64,000 nt of DNA from Symsagittifera roscoffensis (Eukaryota; Xenacoelomorpha; Acoela; Convolutidae): contig NC_087065.1 of the NCBI RefSeq assembly GCF_963678635.1, positions 76,983,786 through 77,047,785 of the forward strand, given 5' to 3'. Of the stretch, positions 11,010-21,946 are shown one piece after another. Position 1 is the first letter of the stretch. Each line of letters begins with the position of its first letter. Below the pieces are notes generated by a model. That model made no database searches. It saw nothing but the letters and a program-made list of their open reading frames with translations, and was not told the origin of the DNA. Made by a program: the position numbers and the translations under genes.

Positions 11010-11780
11010 TTGCTCATCGGAAAAAAACTGACAAAAAATCTAGCGTCACAGAAAGGAGCATTGATTTGGCTAAGCGGACAACCCATGTGGACAACCGTTC
11101 ACACTGACCCACGCTCTACACTGTCCCAAAGTGGAAACACTCACCTAAGACGTAATGAAATTCGCGATACCTTTGCGACACTCCTGGACGAAGTATGCCA
11201 TGATGTTGAAATATCGTTAAAAGGCGAAAGTTTTCACAACAAAACAACCACTACTGAAGATGACGCTCGACTGAAGATTGACGCTCGAAAGGCCAATCGT
11301 TGGAAGGCGAAAGCTCTCACAACAAAACAACCACTAACGAAGATGACGTTCGACTTGACATAAAGGCAAATGGACTCAGGGGAGGCCAATTCAGCCGAAC
11401 CTTTTTGATGTAGAAATTTTCAACCCCCCGCTAAATCCTGCCCTAAAACTATATCTGACGCCTACAGACATCATGAGAGTGTCAGAATATTGAAATACCA
11501 ACAAATAACTCCGGATGTGGAACACAGCAGCTTTGTTACAGCAAAATGTTGCGTGTACCGAAGGAGCAGCACTAGGCTCTACAATAAAACTGTACAGATA
11601 CTAGCAGAGAAACTAAGTGAAAAACAGAACGAATCAAACTCGGACACAATAAACAAGAACAAAAATAAGAACAAAAATAAGTTTTTATAAGAAAAAAAAT
11701 AAGTTTTGCACTTCTGAAGAGTGCAATCCTTTGCCTTAGGGGGTGCAAAAATCTTAAGCATACTGGATGCATTAACTCTG
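11010..11780 (+). pseudogene. fragment of another transposon-associated protein
   Basis: The frame 11010-11363 includes RRNEIRDTFATLLDEVCHD, then TTTTEDDAR; another frame gives FDVEIFNPP near 11405, then an EHSSFV and SEKQNESNSDTIN stretch at 11520-11650. I recognise this order as resembling a C-terminal region common in animal transposon proteins; the FDVxIFNP block is reminiscent of a nuclease core, but that is inference. An internal duplication (GESFHNKTTT and KALTTKQPLT) and several frameshifts show it is dead. Confidence 0.4.
11651..11705. repeat. short A-rich tandem repeat
   Basis: Imperfect copies of a 12-base unit AACAAAAATAAG, followed by an A-run. Probably replication slippage; no regulatory signal is evident. 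Confidence 0.6.
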
Positions 11781-12081
11781 GATGCATTAAAGTTGACTTG
11801 ATTTATTCATAAAATTTTGCCGTAGTTTTTTATATAGCGTGGGTACGGCCCTATCCAACCTGGGCACGTACTGTTGCATGAGCGAAGGACCCTTTTTAAT
11901 TGACCGTAGACTTTAAAAAATAGTTGATTTTCAGTCAGCTTTTTTGAAGTTGATGTCCACAAGCAATCAAGAAATTTGGACATGTTTCTTCCAAACATCG
12001 GCAAAATGGGAATTATGGGAGTCCCAAGTTTAATCCAAAATGTCACTTTTTCTAAATCAGTACTTCTAAATCATCAATTTG
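11781..12081. other. unassigned 300-bp spacer
   Basis: I recognise no gene or repeat relationship here. A 79-residue minus-strand open frame (11807-12046) has no motif I know and no second copy in the window, so I leave it uncalled. Confidence 0.4.
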
Positions 12082-12995
12082 TGTAACCTTTACCCGGAAG
12101 TACACATCGACGGAAAATAAAGCTAGGTTCTAAAACAAATGGCTAGCGTCTAAACACACCTCTACATGCTTTTCACCGTCTCTGCCAAAGCCAGTTCTTT
12201 TGGCGGTCTTTCTAACATCGGGTCGACAAAAAACGCTACTGTTTCCGGCTTCGATCAGAACGCTCTAATTAACATAATTATATGCAAAATCAGTGAGCTC
12301 ATGGCTGGGTCTCAGTATCGCCATACCACGAGGTCACTCCTAAAAACAGGCTTACTACTTATTTTTTATATTACTATTGTTTTTGTTCAGCAGATAAAAA
12401 TCATCATCTCCATCGAACATGGATCAATCTTTTCCCTCAACTCCTAGCTTCTCATAATCTGAAAACGAACTTAGAGGTTATTAATTCAACTCAGGACTTG
12501 ACCAGAAGCTAAAAGTTCAAAAAACAGAGAGTTACAGTTTTCTCCCGAGACCCTCCGAATTCAGGAAACCGGGCAAATAAAAGTCTGATTTCTTCTCGGA
12601 AGGCTGGACACGTGGTTCCAATACCCTTCCTAGTTCTCGGGATTGGTGTTGTAATGATTGTAGCGGCACAATCGTTACAACTCTGAATGGTCTGATTGTC
12701 GTTTCCTATTCCAATTTCGATCTGTCTCTCACAACTGTTGTTCACCGTTGTTCTCAACGAATTCTGATGTTCTTTTTCTTCGCAGTTTTCAGTTATCGTG
12801 AAATTTCGACGTTGTCACGTGTCTTTCTTTTCGAACGAATTTCAAAAATTAACATATCAGTCCAAATTAATCCTTCCGCGTTCGTCAAAATGAACGATTA
12901 TCACCGTTAATGTGCTAAAACCGCCAATCTTCCCGCTCCGATGTCAAAATAAAATTAGAATTCGTGCTTGAATTTTGAATAATTCTAGTCGAATG
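12082..12995 (+). repeat. S repeat copy 3 (LTR-like)
   Basis: Starts TGTAACC at 12082 and ends near GAATGTCA at ~12995, about 914 bp, matching 58974-59873 throughout and the left-end S copies in inverted orientation. Together with 1-1195 it flanks the plus-strand element with opposing S copies. Internal landmarks include CTTTTCACCGTCTCTGCC and the ATGGCTGGGTCTCAGTAT stretch. Confidence 0.65.
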
Positions 12996-13170
12996 TCATA
13001 TACTCCCCGGTCAGCCCGGTCAATGTCCTCATTGAGTATCGTGGTCGTCATCGAATGGCACAGTGCCATCGAACAGAATTTACAAAATGCATGAAATCAC
13101 CTTTACCCACGTCACATCGACTCACTGCAAAATACAAATAGCATCCTACTACACTATAAAAGCCTTCCAA
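12996..13170. other. spacer between S copy 3 and LTR L1
   Basis: 175 bases without a gene. It contains a short perfect inverted repeat (TGGCAC/GTGCCA around 13055-13070). The last bases, CCTTCCAA, are shared with the outside flank of L2-L6, so they may belong to the sequence that normally follows the 5-prime LTR (primer-binding region). Confidence 0.4.
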
Positions 13171-13756
13171 TGTCTATGTCCCGATATAAACCTTTTTCTA
13201 GTAAGTTGAAAAAGAGTTGAGACGCAGGACGGTCCTGCCAACCAACAAATTAAAATTATCCTACTATGCTTATTACTTTCGGAAATTTAGTTGTTTTTTC
13301 TCCTGAATATTAAAATTAAGGAACTCGGTGGTTAGATGGAACAATGAAAAAATCTCCCTCTTCAAGAGATTACCCAAGCCTTTCATATCACCACAAAGTG
13401 ATCAGTCATCTTAGTTCATTATAAGCAATCATGCAGGCTGGAATATTCAATACACTCTCCACTCAAGCCTTTCTGAATAAATAGTAAGTGTCTCTAAAGC
13501 CACTTAATAAAATCACAACGCAAATTTATAAATGCAACAAATTCTTTAATCTTCAAAACTCAACTAACTGTTTTCTTTTCAGATTCAATTGCAAACTTAG
13601 TTGCTTTTTTTTTCATTTGAGTTTTAGCATCTTCTTTTTTGTTGTTCTTTGTGTACTTCCTTGTTCACTCTTTGTTTTCGTCGTTTAGAAGTTCTAAAAC
13701 TTCTAAGTTTTTCTAATTTTTCTTCTTTTTGCATCTTGTTTGTCGGCTATTTGTCA
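13171..13756 (-). repeat. LTR L1 (3-prime LTR of body A)
   Basis: About 586 bp. On the minus strand it starts TGACAAATAGCC and ends ACATAGACA, the TG...CA ends of retroviral-type LTRs. Five more copies (L2-L6) lie at 26825, 29632, 39780, 42113 and 44454, always just downstream of the ORFx stop and a purine-rich tract. A TTTATAAATT stretch could serve as a TATA element. L1 lacks the hairpin junction that flanks L2-L6 because its outer side is not RT but unrelated sequence. Confidence 0.75.
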
Positions 13757-13802
13757 ATGTTTCATCTCCTCCTTCTGCGACATTGACTCCGCTCTTTCAG
13801 TC
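13757..13802 (-). promoter_or_regulatory. polypurine tract of body A
   Basis: Between the ORFx stop (13803) and L1 the minus strand reads GCAGAAGGAGGAGATGAAA, a purine-rich run ending three bases before the LTR TG. Its position fits the plus-strand primer site of an LTR retroelement. The same tract lies next to L2-L6, with one base change in two copies. Confidence 0.65.
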
Positions 13803-15480
13803 TCAGTGTCTTGCAACATGTCGGTAGCTATTCTGACTCTGTTGGAGGCAGTCCTCCAACAATTCTTCCTTGAACATTTCTTCTCTTTCTCTCCCGTCAC
13901 AATCTTTTATTCTAGACGTCGTTTTCACTGCGGTGATCACTGCATTCCGATGGGTTACAAAAGCTCGCTTGAAAGCTCTTGCTCCACTGTCCAGCTGATA
14001 CGCACTGTGCACTCTGCTGTGCTTTGACATATGCTGTGCTTCGCCCATGCAGTCATGTTGGCTCTTATCTTTTTCACTTCCATTGGAATGTTCAGGACTT
14101 TGGATGTTGTCTCAAAAAGATCTGAATCTTTTAGACAATCCAATTCCTGCAATTATTCTTTCGTAGGCGTCGCCTGTCGGTTGTTCTCTTTCACATGAGC
14201 TTCCAGCCGTCGTATCGCCATCATTACTCCCACGCTCACTATCTTTATGGGCTGTGACGAGTCTGGTAAACCTATGGAGAGCAGCTCTCCACAGTCACAG
14301 ATCAACACCAGATTACTACGCCCGGCATACCACCATGTTTGTAGACAGCAACGGCAAGGGAACTCATCATGTGTCAATATGATGCTCCCTCAATTACGCT
14401 TTGCCGATGCTTACAGTAGTGGTTCCACTTCCATCATCACTCGGTGGATTTCATCATTCTCGTCTACTGCATTGTAATCTGTGATTGTTGATTCAAAGTC
14501 ACTGAAGTTCCCACTGTCGTATCCCATGAACTTCTTTCCCAGTATCGTTTCTAACTCTTCTTTGGTTCTCTCTGGAACTGCTGAGAACATGTTGCATAAT
14601 AACTCGTAAGATTTTTCTGACATCCTCGCTAGTCTTACGCATTTCGGCACTGAAAAGACTTGATCCACGGTCTTCCTCGTACTCTTCACATCCACCGCTA
14701 CGAAATGCACTGATTATCTGCTCTTACACATTGGAGCTAACGTTGATCCCACTAAAAATTGCGCTTCCGACGGTCTAAGATAGGTTTCACTGGGCCGGAT
14801 GTTCAATTACGCCTCGATCGCTTCCCTCCACTGTCCAATATACTTTTGCTCGGTTTGCAAAACTCCCGGAAACACTTCTACACTGATGGTCGTGACCATC
14901 TCATGCTTTTTTTGACTTATTGACCATCTCAATAGTGACTCTAAAGAACCAAACATGCTGTGGAATTCTAGTTCAGTCACTAGATTCACCTCAGTTCCTC
15001 CATGGCAATCTGCAACCAATTCCGTTTGGATTTTTGCTTTCATTACGATGTTCACAAACAATATCGTTAATTGCTTGTGTTGCTTCGCAAGGGTCTTCAC
15101 GCAATCCAGACCCCACAGATTTGACCTCCCAGTCCGAGGACTTTTGCCAGACAGCTACCAGGTTTAACCCAGTCCTCTGGTCCCCAGTCAGGCAACTCCA
15201 CTTTGTCTTCTCCGTTGCTCTTAGTGGCTGTCGTCATCAAATTGTAAATGATGTTCAGGTCACGCAAGTTACAGTCTGAATTCAACTCCCTCTGCACGTC
15301 CTGTGTCGCCTGCATTGGCGTTAGGACTCGGACGCCATGATGGTTTCATCAGTTCCCACACCACCATCAGACTTGTTTTAGCAGCTCGTCCGAGAATCCC
15401 AGTCCAAATTCTACTCGGTTGTCAGATTTTGGCACTGAAGGTGCAATCACCTTTTCTTCCAACACAAGCCCCAGCTTGGT
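13803..15480 (-). pseudogene. ORFx C-terminal region (body A)
   Basis: Successive minus-strand frames 15315-13803 form one decayed coding region. Landmarks from N to C: LPDWGPEDWVKPGSCLAKVL, HKQLTILFVNIVMKAK, TTISVEVFPGV, SETYLRPSEAQFLVG, VFSVPKCVRLARMSEKSY, KKFMGYDSGNFSDFES, a cysteine cluster DEFPCRCCLQTWW with LICDCGEL, then a helical tail ending at the TGA at 13803. In-frame TAA (14714-14716) and TGA (14390-14392) codons are shared by all six bodies. I do not recognise a known domain; the Cys cluster could bind zinc (inference). Confidence 0.6.
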
Positions 15481-15489
15481 CTGCTGATT

Positions 15490-16676
15490 AGCAGCGCTTC
15501 TTATCGTTGGAAATCTTGACGTTCAGAATCTTACCAACATTGTTTGCTCGTAATCGAAGAAGCAATCGCGTATTTCTTCATTTGTGAAAGGATTGTACGC
15601 CATCCCTACAATTCCGGGTACATAACTGTACGATTTCTTCCTGATCGGTCCACAGTATTCACTGGTGGACTTCGGCAGTGCTCCCATAGATTCTTTTGTG
15701 AGCCTCATCTCCTTGTTAGAGAATCTCCTTATTTCGTCAATCTTCTTTATTGGTTCCAGTTCCTCAGGTTCCTTCATGTTCACTTGCATCGATTTACTCT
15801 GATGGATATCCAAAACGCTAATAAAAGCAAGGCTTTCGCTCGTTCATCGCCTTCCTTTAGCATCTTGACACAAGTGTTCAACGCCAGCACTGATATTTGT
15901 TCCAGCATGAATCGAATGAAAGAGAGAGCGTCTCTCCGCTTCGCTCACGCTACTGCCGCTCCGTCTTGGGTCATTAGATTTCTCATGCTCGTCATTAAAA
16001 AAATCTTCTCTCCCTTCGATCTCTTTCTTTCTTCTGAGTCGTATTCCCCCCGTGTCAGTCCAGTCATGCACCAAGCAAACCAGAATAGCATTTCTGTTCT
16101 CGCGTAGGGTATCGCTATCAGAACGTGTATATTCGGGGTGGTTCTCATTTCTTCTTCGAAGTGCCCTAACACTACTGCTCTCCATGGTAGGTTCATCAAG
16201 TGGTCTATCGTTTCCGCGCGCATCTGAGAACAGACCAGAATTCCGTATGCCTTCTGCTTCAAGGTTGTGCATTGTATCATCGTCTCTAATTAACCTTCCA
16301 AGGCACTTTTATTTTCTAGAGCACTTAAGTGTCTTCTAGCCGAGTTTCTGTATTCCATCATCTCCATGTATCCACCAGCGGGTTCATCGATCGATACGGT
16401 TTCCGACACTGTGAGTCGGTTGTACTCTACTGGGACTAGCTCTCCTACGACGCTTCCCTTTCCATGGTTCATGGAAGATGGTTCGAAATCTTGTAGGGTA
16501 CTCTCTCCACATTGGCTGAGTATTTCCATTTCTAATGTTACTCCAGTCAGAGTGCGGTCACTCCTCTTGGTTTTATAACTGGCTGATTTTAATCCTGCCA
16601 TGAGAATGGGTGGCACCATAGCTACTTCAGTCAACAACCTGTCTGTGCCAGGCAATTGGTCATCACCCAGTCCCAT
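15490..16676 (-). pseudogene. ORFx region upstream of the C-terminal part (body A)
   Basis: Frames 16676-16290, 16280-15945/15844 and 15813-15523. Recognisable and conserved in C and F: KAYGILVCSQMRAETIDHL, HVLIAIPYARTEMLFWFAW, then a charged segment, and YVPGIVGMAYNPFTN. Several stops and shifts divide it. The short hydrophobic segment around LFWFAW is too brief to call a membrane helix. Function unknown. Confidence 0.5.
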
Positions 16677-16761
16677 GTCCCTGGCTTCTTCGACACCCTT
16701 TCTTTTGGCTCTTTTATCGAGATTTCAGAGTCCACCTTCCTTTTTCCAGCTTTCCTCAATG

Positions 16762-18300
16762 TCACTTTGCGCCAAGTTTCATTTTCATATCGTTAATCAT
16801 GTCAATCACCATCTTTGATCGCATCGTTGTTTTTTGGGTTCTCGACAAATACACAACTTCATCATTACTTTCTTGCGGTGTTGTCTTTATGGGAGAATTT
16901 GCCTCACTTTCGTCAGCAGCCGATTCGATCAATAACTCGTTCAACCTCCCTTCACACTCGTCGAGTTTGTCAAGGATTTCCCGCATTAGTGGTCTGTTGA
17001 GACGTATTTTCAGCGTAGACTGAGTCCCGTAGCTCTGAAATACCGTCCAGACCTCTTTCATGAAGGCAACTCTGTCCATATTGTATCCCGTCCTAATCTC
17101 GTGGTCTCTGTGATCAATTTCCCACTCTTCGTTGGGCAGCGTCCCCAAGAAAAGTACTCTGGCAGTGCCTTCAATTCTTCATCTCCGCGGAGATTCCATT
17201 AAAAGTCTTTTTTTTTCGGCATTCTTAGAACTGCTTGGAGAGCTGCTCTCCAGCAAATTTCGGTTCATTCTCGTGAAGGCCGACGGAGGTTCCAGCGTAG
17301 AATTCCCCTCCTCTGCTGGCTCAGTCGTTCCTTCTAACGTGTCTGTGCCGTTTTCAAAGTCGTCGAGGAAGTTGAAGTCCAGGCTGGAAAGCCTGCCTGT
17401 CGAAGTCTTGTTGTCCTCTTTCACGGCCTGATCGGGATCCTGTTGCATAGGCTCTTCCGATCGACGGTTTCCCCCTTGCTCATCGTCTCGCTTCCGATTT
17501 TTTTCCTTGCTCTTCATTTCTTGTTCCGTCTGGAAACTTCGGTACAACTAGTCCGCCAGCTGATCGATCGTCTTCCTCTCCGTGCATTACCTTGACTTCC
17601 GCGCAGTCGAAGGGTGCTAGCACATTTCTAGTTTGTAGTTTCCCGCTCACCAATAACTGCGGTTTTACACTCATCAAGAATAGTGAGGCTTCTTGCAAGT
17701 CCGCCTTGCTTCTCATAACCATTGGCGCCAGATCCAGTTTCGCCCATTCTTCGTTAATTCATCCAGGCATTATTCATCCGTCTCCTCGTTATTTCATCCG
17801 TCTAGGCAATCTGCGTATACTGCAGCACGGCAACGTTTCTGCCCACGAAGCACGGGTCCATCATCTTGAAAAATTTTGCCACTCTCCTTTCGTTGGTTTT
17901 GAAGGCTCTCAACATAGGGTTTTGGTTTTGTACTACGGAGTCTGCTCCGAGAAAAAACCTTCTAATCAAGGGAAATTCAGGGATTCTTTCTGGCAGTTTC
18001 TTGTAGTCACACCAGTGTTTCGTTTCGTCTCTCAATTTGTGATATGATGGAGCCAGACAAGGAATTCTTGTAATTTCGCCGTTCGTCTCCTTGTAGGGCC
18101 TTTAATTCCAGAGCTTCGGGAATACTTCGATGTGCCCTCTGTCTACTTCTCCCATACGATCACGGAAGTGATCATCAAATTTTATGACAGTCATCTCCGG
18201 CTCTGATATTTTTGCGAACAACAAGTCCTCCTTCATCATTTCTCGTAGTACGTGCTGTTCTCACTTCCGTCCACTGCTGATATGAGGTTCAGGTGCAACA
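16762..18300 (-). pseudogene. ORFx middle region, charged and partly helical (body A)
   Basis: Read N to C along the minus strand: FPLIRRFFLGADSVVQNQNP and MMDPCFVGRNVAVLQYT (18035-17802); a segment with KPQLLVSGKLQTRNVLAPF (17722-17480); a Ser/Glu/Asp-rich linker (17547-17179); and an amphipathic stretch REILDKLDECEGRLNELLIE (17148-16762) that looks coiled coil. All parts recur in bodies C and F. Stops and shifts break it. I do not recognise a family. Confidence 0.5.
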
Positions 18301-18409
18301 CCGACCTCCTGTATGCCAATCAAAGCCTTCTTCTCCCTTCACATTCTGTGTCCAGACAGCTTCCAGGGTAATTTGGCCGACTCTGTTTACAAAATTGGCT
18401 TACTTCTCT

Positions 18410-19480
18410 TCAGCATTTTCGGCCAGGTTCACCTCTTTCACCAGGTAGGCATGGATCTTCTTGATCATCACTGGGCCTCGCTCGAAAGCGTCCGTGCCCA
18501 TTGCGGCCATCCGAGGGGTCAAGTGCAGCCACTTGTTAGCCTCTGGTTTTTGTTTGCAAGACCATTGCTTCAAAGTGAGCTCTCGTCTCCTTGGAGTTCT
18601 TCCTTCTTTCTCCTTCCTCTTTTTTTTCCATTCCTCGGAACCACAAGTCGTCAGACATCGCCACTATTACTCGATGGTCATCGTCAATTCCTGGTCTCAG
18701 TTTGAGTCGTCGGCTGAAGTTGGACAGTTCGAACCCCATTACTACATCTAACACTAACATGTGCAATGAATGGTCCTTGAATCCTCGCATCGCACTCGAG
18801 ATGTCAGACCACACTGCCGGCAATTCCGCTCTAAGTGGTCTTAAGTTCTCTACTTCTATTCCGCGATTCGGGGCAGAAATTATCACATCATATTTTCCTT
18901 CCGAGAGCAACTCCACCATCGCATATACAAACTTCAGTCCATCCGGGAGATGTGCATATCCCGGAGACAGTGCAAGCACAGCTTTCGGTGTTATGTTGGG
19001 GAAGGCATTTTCTTTCAGTGTATCCATTATTCCACCCATCGATTCGAGGATATCCTTTATCGCTGGCCATACTGCATCCTCTGCCGTTGTAGGCTCTCTG
19101 ATTCTGCTCAGGAAACCCCTACTGTGTAGATGGTCGTTTATGCCGGCAAATACGATCGTGATCGGGTTCATTTCCGATTGTCGTTGTATCCCGATTGCCA
19201 ATGACACCTACTGCATTAGGCCTAGGTCGACTGCTGCCAGCATTATAACGTCAGGCCAAAACAGAGACTTGGAGGTATTCGCGAAGTCTGAGTTCGCGAC
19301 TATCAAAATCTTTGATTTTCTCATTTCCACTTTATCATACGCCTCAAAGATAGTCTGGTCCTTCCTAATCATCTTCATCCCACCATATCTCTGAACATCG
19401 CCTTCTTGAGTCACCTGTTTCGAGTATGCTCTTTCTTTCACCCGAGATGGGGGTGCTCGTACTTGCTTGATTATTTTCAT
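18410..19480 (-). pseudogene. second SGNH-like module of ORFx (body A)
   Basis: Frames 19480-19208 and 19207-18536 are contiguous, separated only by a TAG after LGLMQ that is also present in C and F. The first holds KILIVANSDFANTSKS, in the place of an SGNH block I; the second holds TIVFAGINDHLHSRG, like block III (G-x-N-D), then PKAVLALSPGYAHLPDG and finally PGIDDDHRVIVAMSDD, with a D-x-x-H. The catalytic Ser is not in a GDS motif, so it may be an inactive relative of the hydrolase fold. In A the C-terminal end is shifted by one base near 18630; C and F are open for 268 residues. Confidence 0.45.
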
Positions 19481-19529
19481 GTTCTCCTATCGTTGCCCTC
19501 GTTGTCAAGAATCTTCCGGGTCTTTCTTC

Positions 19530-20723
19530 TCAATTTTCTTCACCATGATTCATTTTCACATCCTGCAAAGGTCTTACCTTTACCGGACGCATTGTGTTGT
19601 TTGAGGGCAGTCCCTCTAAATCGGCAAATCTTATGGCGGTCGTGGAGCTGAAGTTAATGCCATCTGCTATGAACCAGTCCACACCTGCGATTGAGTACAG
19701 TCCGTTGACGGATAGTCTCGCTCCATTCAGCACCCTTATGGCATCGGCTGCAAACCTTACCGTCTGAAGGTTCAATTTCATCAGGTCCTGTTTATAGACA
19801 TGCCAGGGGGAAGGTATAGGCCTTGACCACATCAATGAGCTTCTGTTTGGTTGTCGTTCTTCTCGGCTGGTACTCGTAGTTTCCGATCTCGTTTCCAATC
19901 TCGAGGTACCTGTTGTCTCCGTAGTCGGGTTAACAGGTCCTAATCTTCGTCGTGGATGAAAAGTTCTTCTTACTGGCGCTTCTCCCAATCGGTCCAGTAC
20001 GTCCGTTCTGTGCCCTGGCTCGCTGGAGCTTTGCGGCCTGTAGGTCACGGGTGGGACTGCTCCCAGACGTGTTTTTTGGTTGGGGGGCATGAAGGTTGAG
20101 ATTGCTGGTTCATGCGTAAATTCTTCCTTCTTCAGTACTCCCGTGTCAAAGAGCTCGACCTCCATTTCATCCAGTCGCTCCTGGATCAGTCGGTTCATCC
20201 AGGCTTGTCCTTCTATACTATCAAAGTGGATTCCATCGGTGGTGAACCTGGCCTGATCCATAGCTCTCAGGTCATGTTCAATATCCATGAGGATCACCCG
20301 TCCAGCATTATGACTCACCAGATTTCGCACTATGTTGTTCCACCTGATAACTCCTTCGTTATGCCTCCTTCCTGCCAATGTCAGCGTTCTTGTGCTCATC
20401 GGTACGGTGCAGACGGTCAGTACCGCGCACTTGAACTTCTGCCAGAGAGTAGTGAATAGGAACACCATCATCGATTCTCACGGTGCCTCTTCCTCATCTG
20501 AACCTCTGGACACATTGTTTGTCTCGATTAGGATCATTATGTTAGGGATCCTTCCTGGGTTCATTAGCTCCACCATTCGACGTAGCTTGGCTATCGCGGC
20601 ACTTCCAAAGGCAATCACCGTGGTGATCCAAGAGGTTTTCAGAGGTTTTCCAAGGTTTTGGAGAGCTCTCACCAAGCTGTCACCCAGTATCAAATGTGAT
20701 GTCCCGAGCGGCGGTTGTTGCAT
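19530..20723 (-). pseudogene. SGNH/GDSL-hydrolase-like module of ORFx
   Basis: Two abutting frames, 20723-20478 and 20471-19530 (313 residues). Block I is HLILGDSLVRAL (Ser in G-D-S), block III is IMILIETNNVSR (Asn), and block V is FTTDGIHFDS (Asp and His in D-x-x-H), in the order and spacing of SGNH hydrolases, which are esterases, lipases or acyl/carbohydrate deacylases. A Pro/Ser/Arg-rich linker and a second folded segment (WSRPIPSPWHVYKQDL ... NGLYSIAGVDWF) follow. Only body A keeps this module; bodies C and F lack it. Substrate unknown. Confidence 0.6.
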
Positions 20724-21440
20724 TTATATCGCCGGACTCCAAGTCGATTGATTAAAAGAGGCTCGCGGATCTGCATCCGGAACTCCTGTAAAGTTGTTCT
20801 TCACCTGGTTGTTCTTCTGCACATCAAACACTCGGGACACTTTTTTCATCGGCTTTCCCTTATTTTTCTTTCCGGGGCTCCAGAGTTCTTTGCTGGTAAT
20901 ATGACAGACACTGTCAGCTACCGTTTTCTTCATCGTTTCTTGGGAGAGCTCCACTTTGCCCGTGTCATTGAATCTTCCATAGGGTGCAGTCACCCCGGAA
21001 CCTAGCGCACTCCTTTTAGCGACAAGTCATCCAATGTTTCTATCAACTTCCGCACTGTCTGTTCTACGACTGGATCACCTAGGGTGTCACTTGGTCCGGG
21101 ATCGTCACTCTTCCTGCCGTAGTCGGGGGTCGCACCTCCGTCGTTTGACTTAGTTCGCGAGGCTTTAGGAGCTCCATCGGGGACTTCCCACGAAGAACAT
21201 TCCTTTCAGGTATCGCGTATCGCTTTTTCTACTGCTGTCGTCAACGCCAGCCGTTCCGATTGCTCTTTGTATTCTCGCCTCAAGCGTTCTATTTCTTTAC
21301 TCTGCTTCTTGTTACAACATTCAAGCAGTCGTTTCAACATATATCTGTCTTTCTCTACACTGAGCATAGTCTTAGTCACTTGATCTAGCTCTGTTCTTGT
21401 CTTTCCCAGTTCTTGCATCGTCCCGTTCAGATCATGCATC
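20724..21440 (-). pseudogene. ORFx linker and coiled coil (body A)
   Basis: Frame 21439-21206 is 77 residues with heptad-like Leu/charged spacing (MLKRLLECCNKKQSKEIERL) and is probably coiled coil. After a stop and a hydrophilic Pro/Asp/Ser-rich stretch, frame 20993-20724 (89 residues, Lys-rich) leads directly into the SGNH-like module. Deleted in C and F. Likely an oligomerisation or linker segment, by inference. Confidence 0.45.
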
Positions 21441-21463
21441 GTTTCATTCGTCTGAACTTCATC

Positions 21464-21946
21464 TTATACTCTCGCCCTCTTTGGTGGCACAGCTGCTCTC
21501 AGTTGTGAACTAGACGAGGCAGCCTCGCTGTTCGTCTCTTGATGCATTCTCCTCAGTTCAGGCCTAGGCTTGGTCGGCAGAGGCATCTCATCTGGTTGGT
21601 AGGTCCTGGAACTTCCCAACCCAGGCTCGTTCGCCAAGTCACTTCCTGAGAGAGCCCCATTTCTCCACCTCATTGCCCTCATGTTTGGGCGGTCTAGTAC
21701 CCCTCCTTTTCCATATGCGGCAATCAATAAGACTTCCATGGCGCGGTCCCCACGGTTATCATGCCCTAAGATGTTTATTAAGGCGACCAGCAACATGACT
21801 ACCTCTCCTCTGGGTCCTCCAGAGCAAAGTATCGATCCATCACCCGACAATAGATCTCGTTTATCATCGGTCCTACATACGCCTCCGCTAGGTCCATCAG
21901 TTCTTTCAAATCGAAGTTGTCCATTTCGTCCAAATCTGATGAGTTA
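21464..21946 (-). pseudogene. small ORFx protein starting MDNFDLKELMDLAE
   Basis: An ATG at about 21932 on the minus strand starts MDNFDLKELMDLAEAY and runs to a TAG after DPEER; one base out of frame the reading continues (MLLVALINILGHD, then a helix and a Ser/Pro/Arg-rich tail ending PPKRARV, a possible nuclear-localisation-like basic end). The switch looks like a one-base frameshift near 21805. It follows a ~0.36 kb non-coding gap, so it may be the first product of a separate downstream transcript. No known family. Confidence 0.45.

Noticed and set aside
11807-12046. 79-residue minus-strand frame in the spacer before S copy 3
   Set aside because: No motif, no second copy and no flanking signals.
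13488-13688. hydrophobic 66-residue frame (FFFHLSFSIFFFVV) resembling a membrane protein
   Set aside because: Lies in the T-rich part of LTR L1 and is not kept in L2-L6.
13803-15480. an envelope glycoprotein in the position after integrase
   Set aside because: I see no signal peptide, furin-like site, fusion peptide or transmembrane anchor anywhere in ORFx.
15544-16107. 187-residue plus-strand open frame, repeated at 32023 and 46844
   Set aside because: Antisense shadow of ORFx; not supported by motifs or initiation context.
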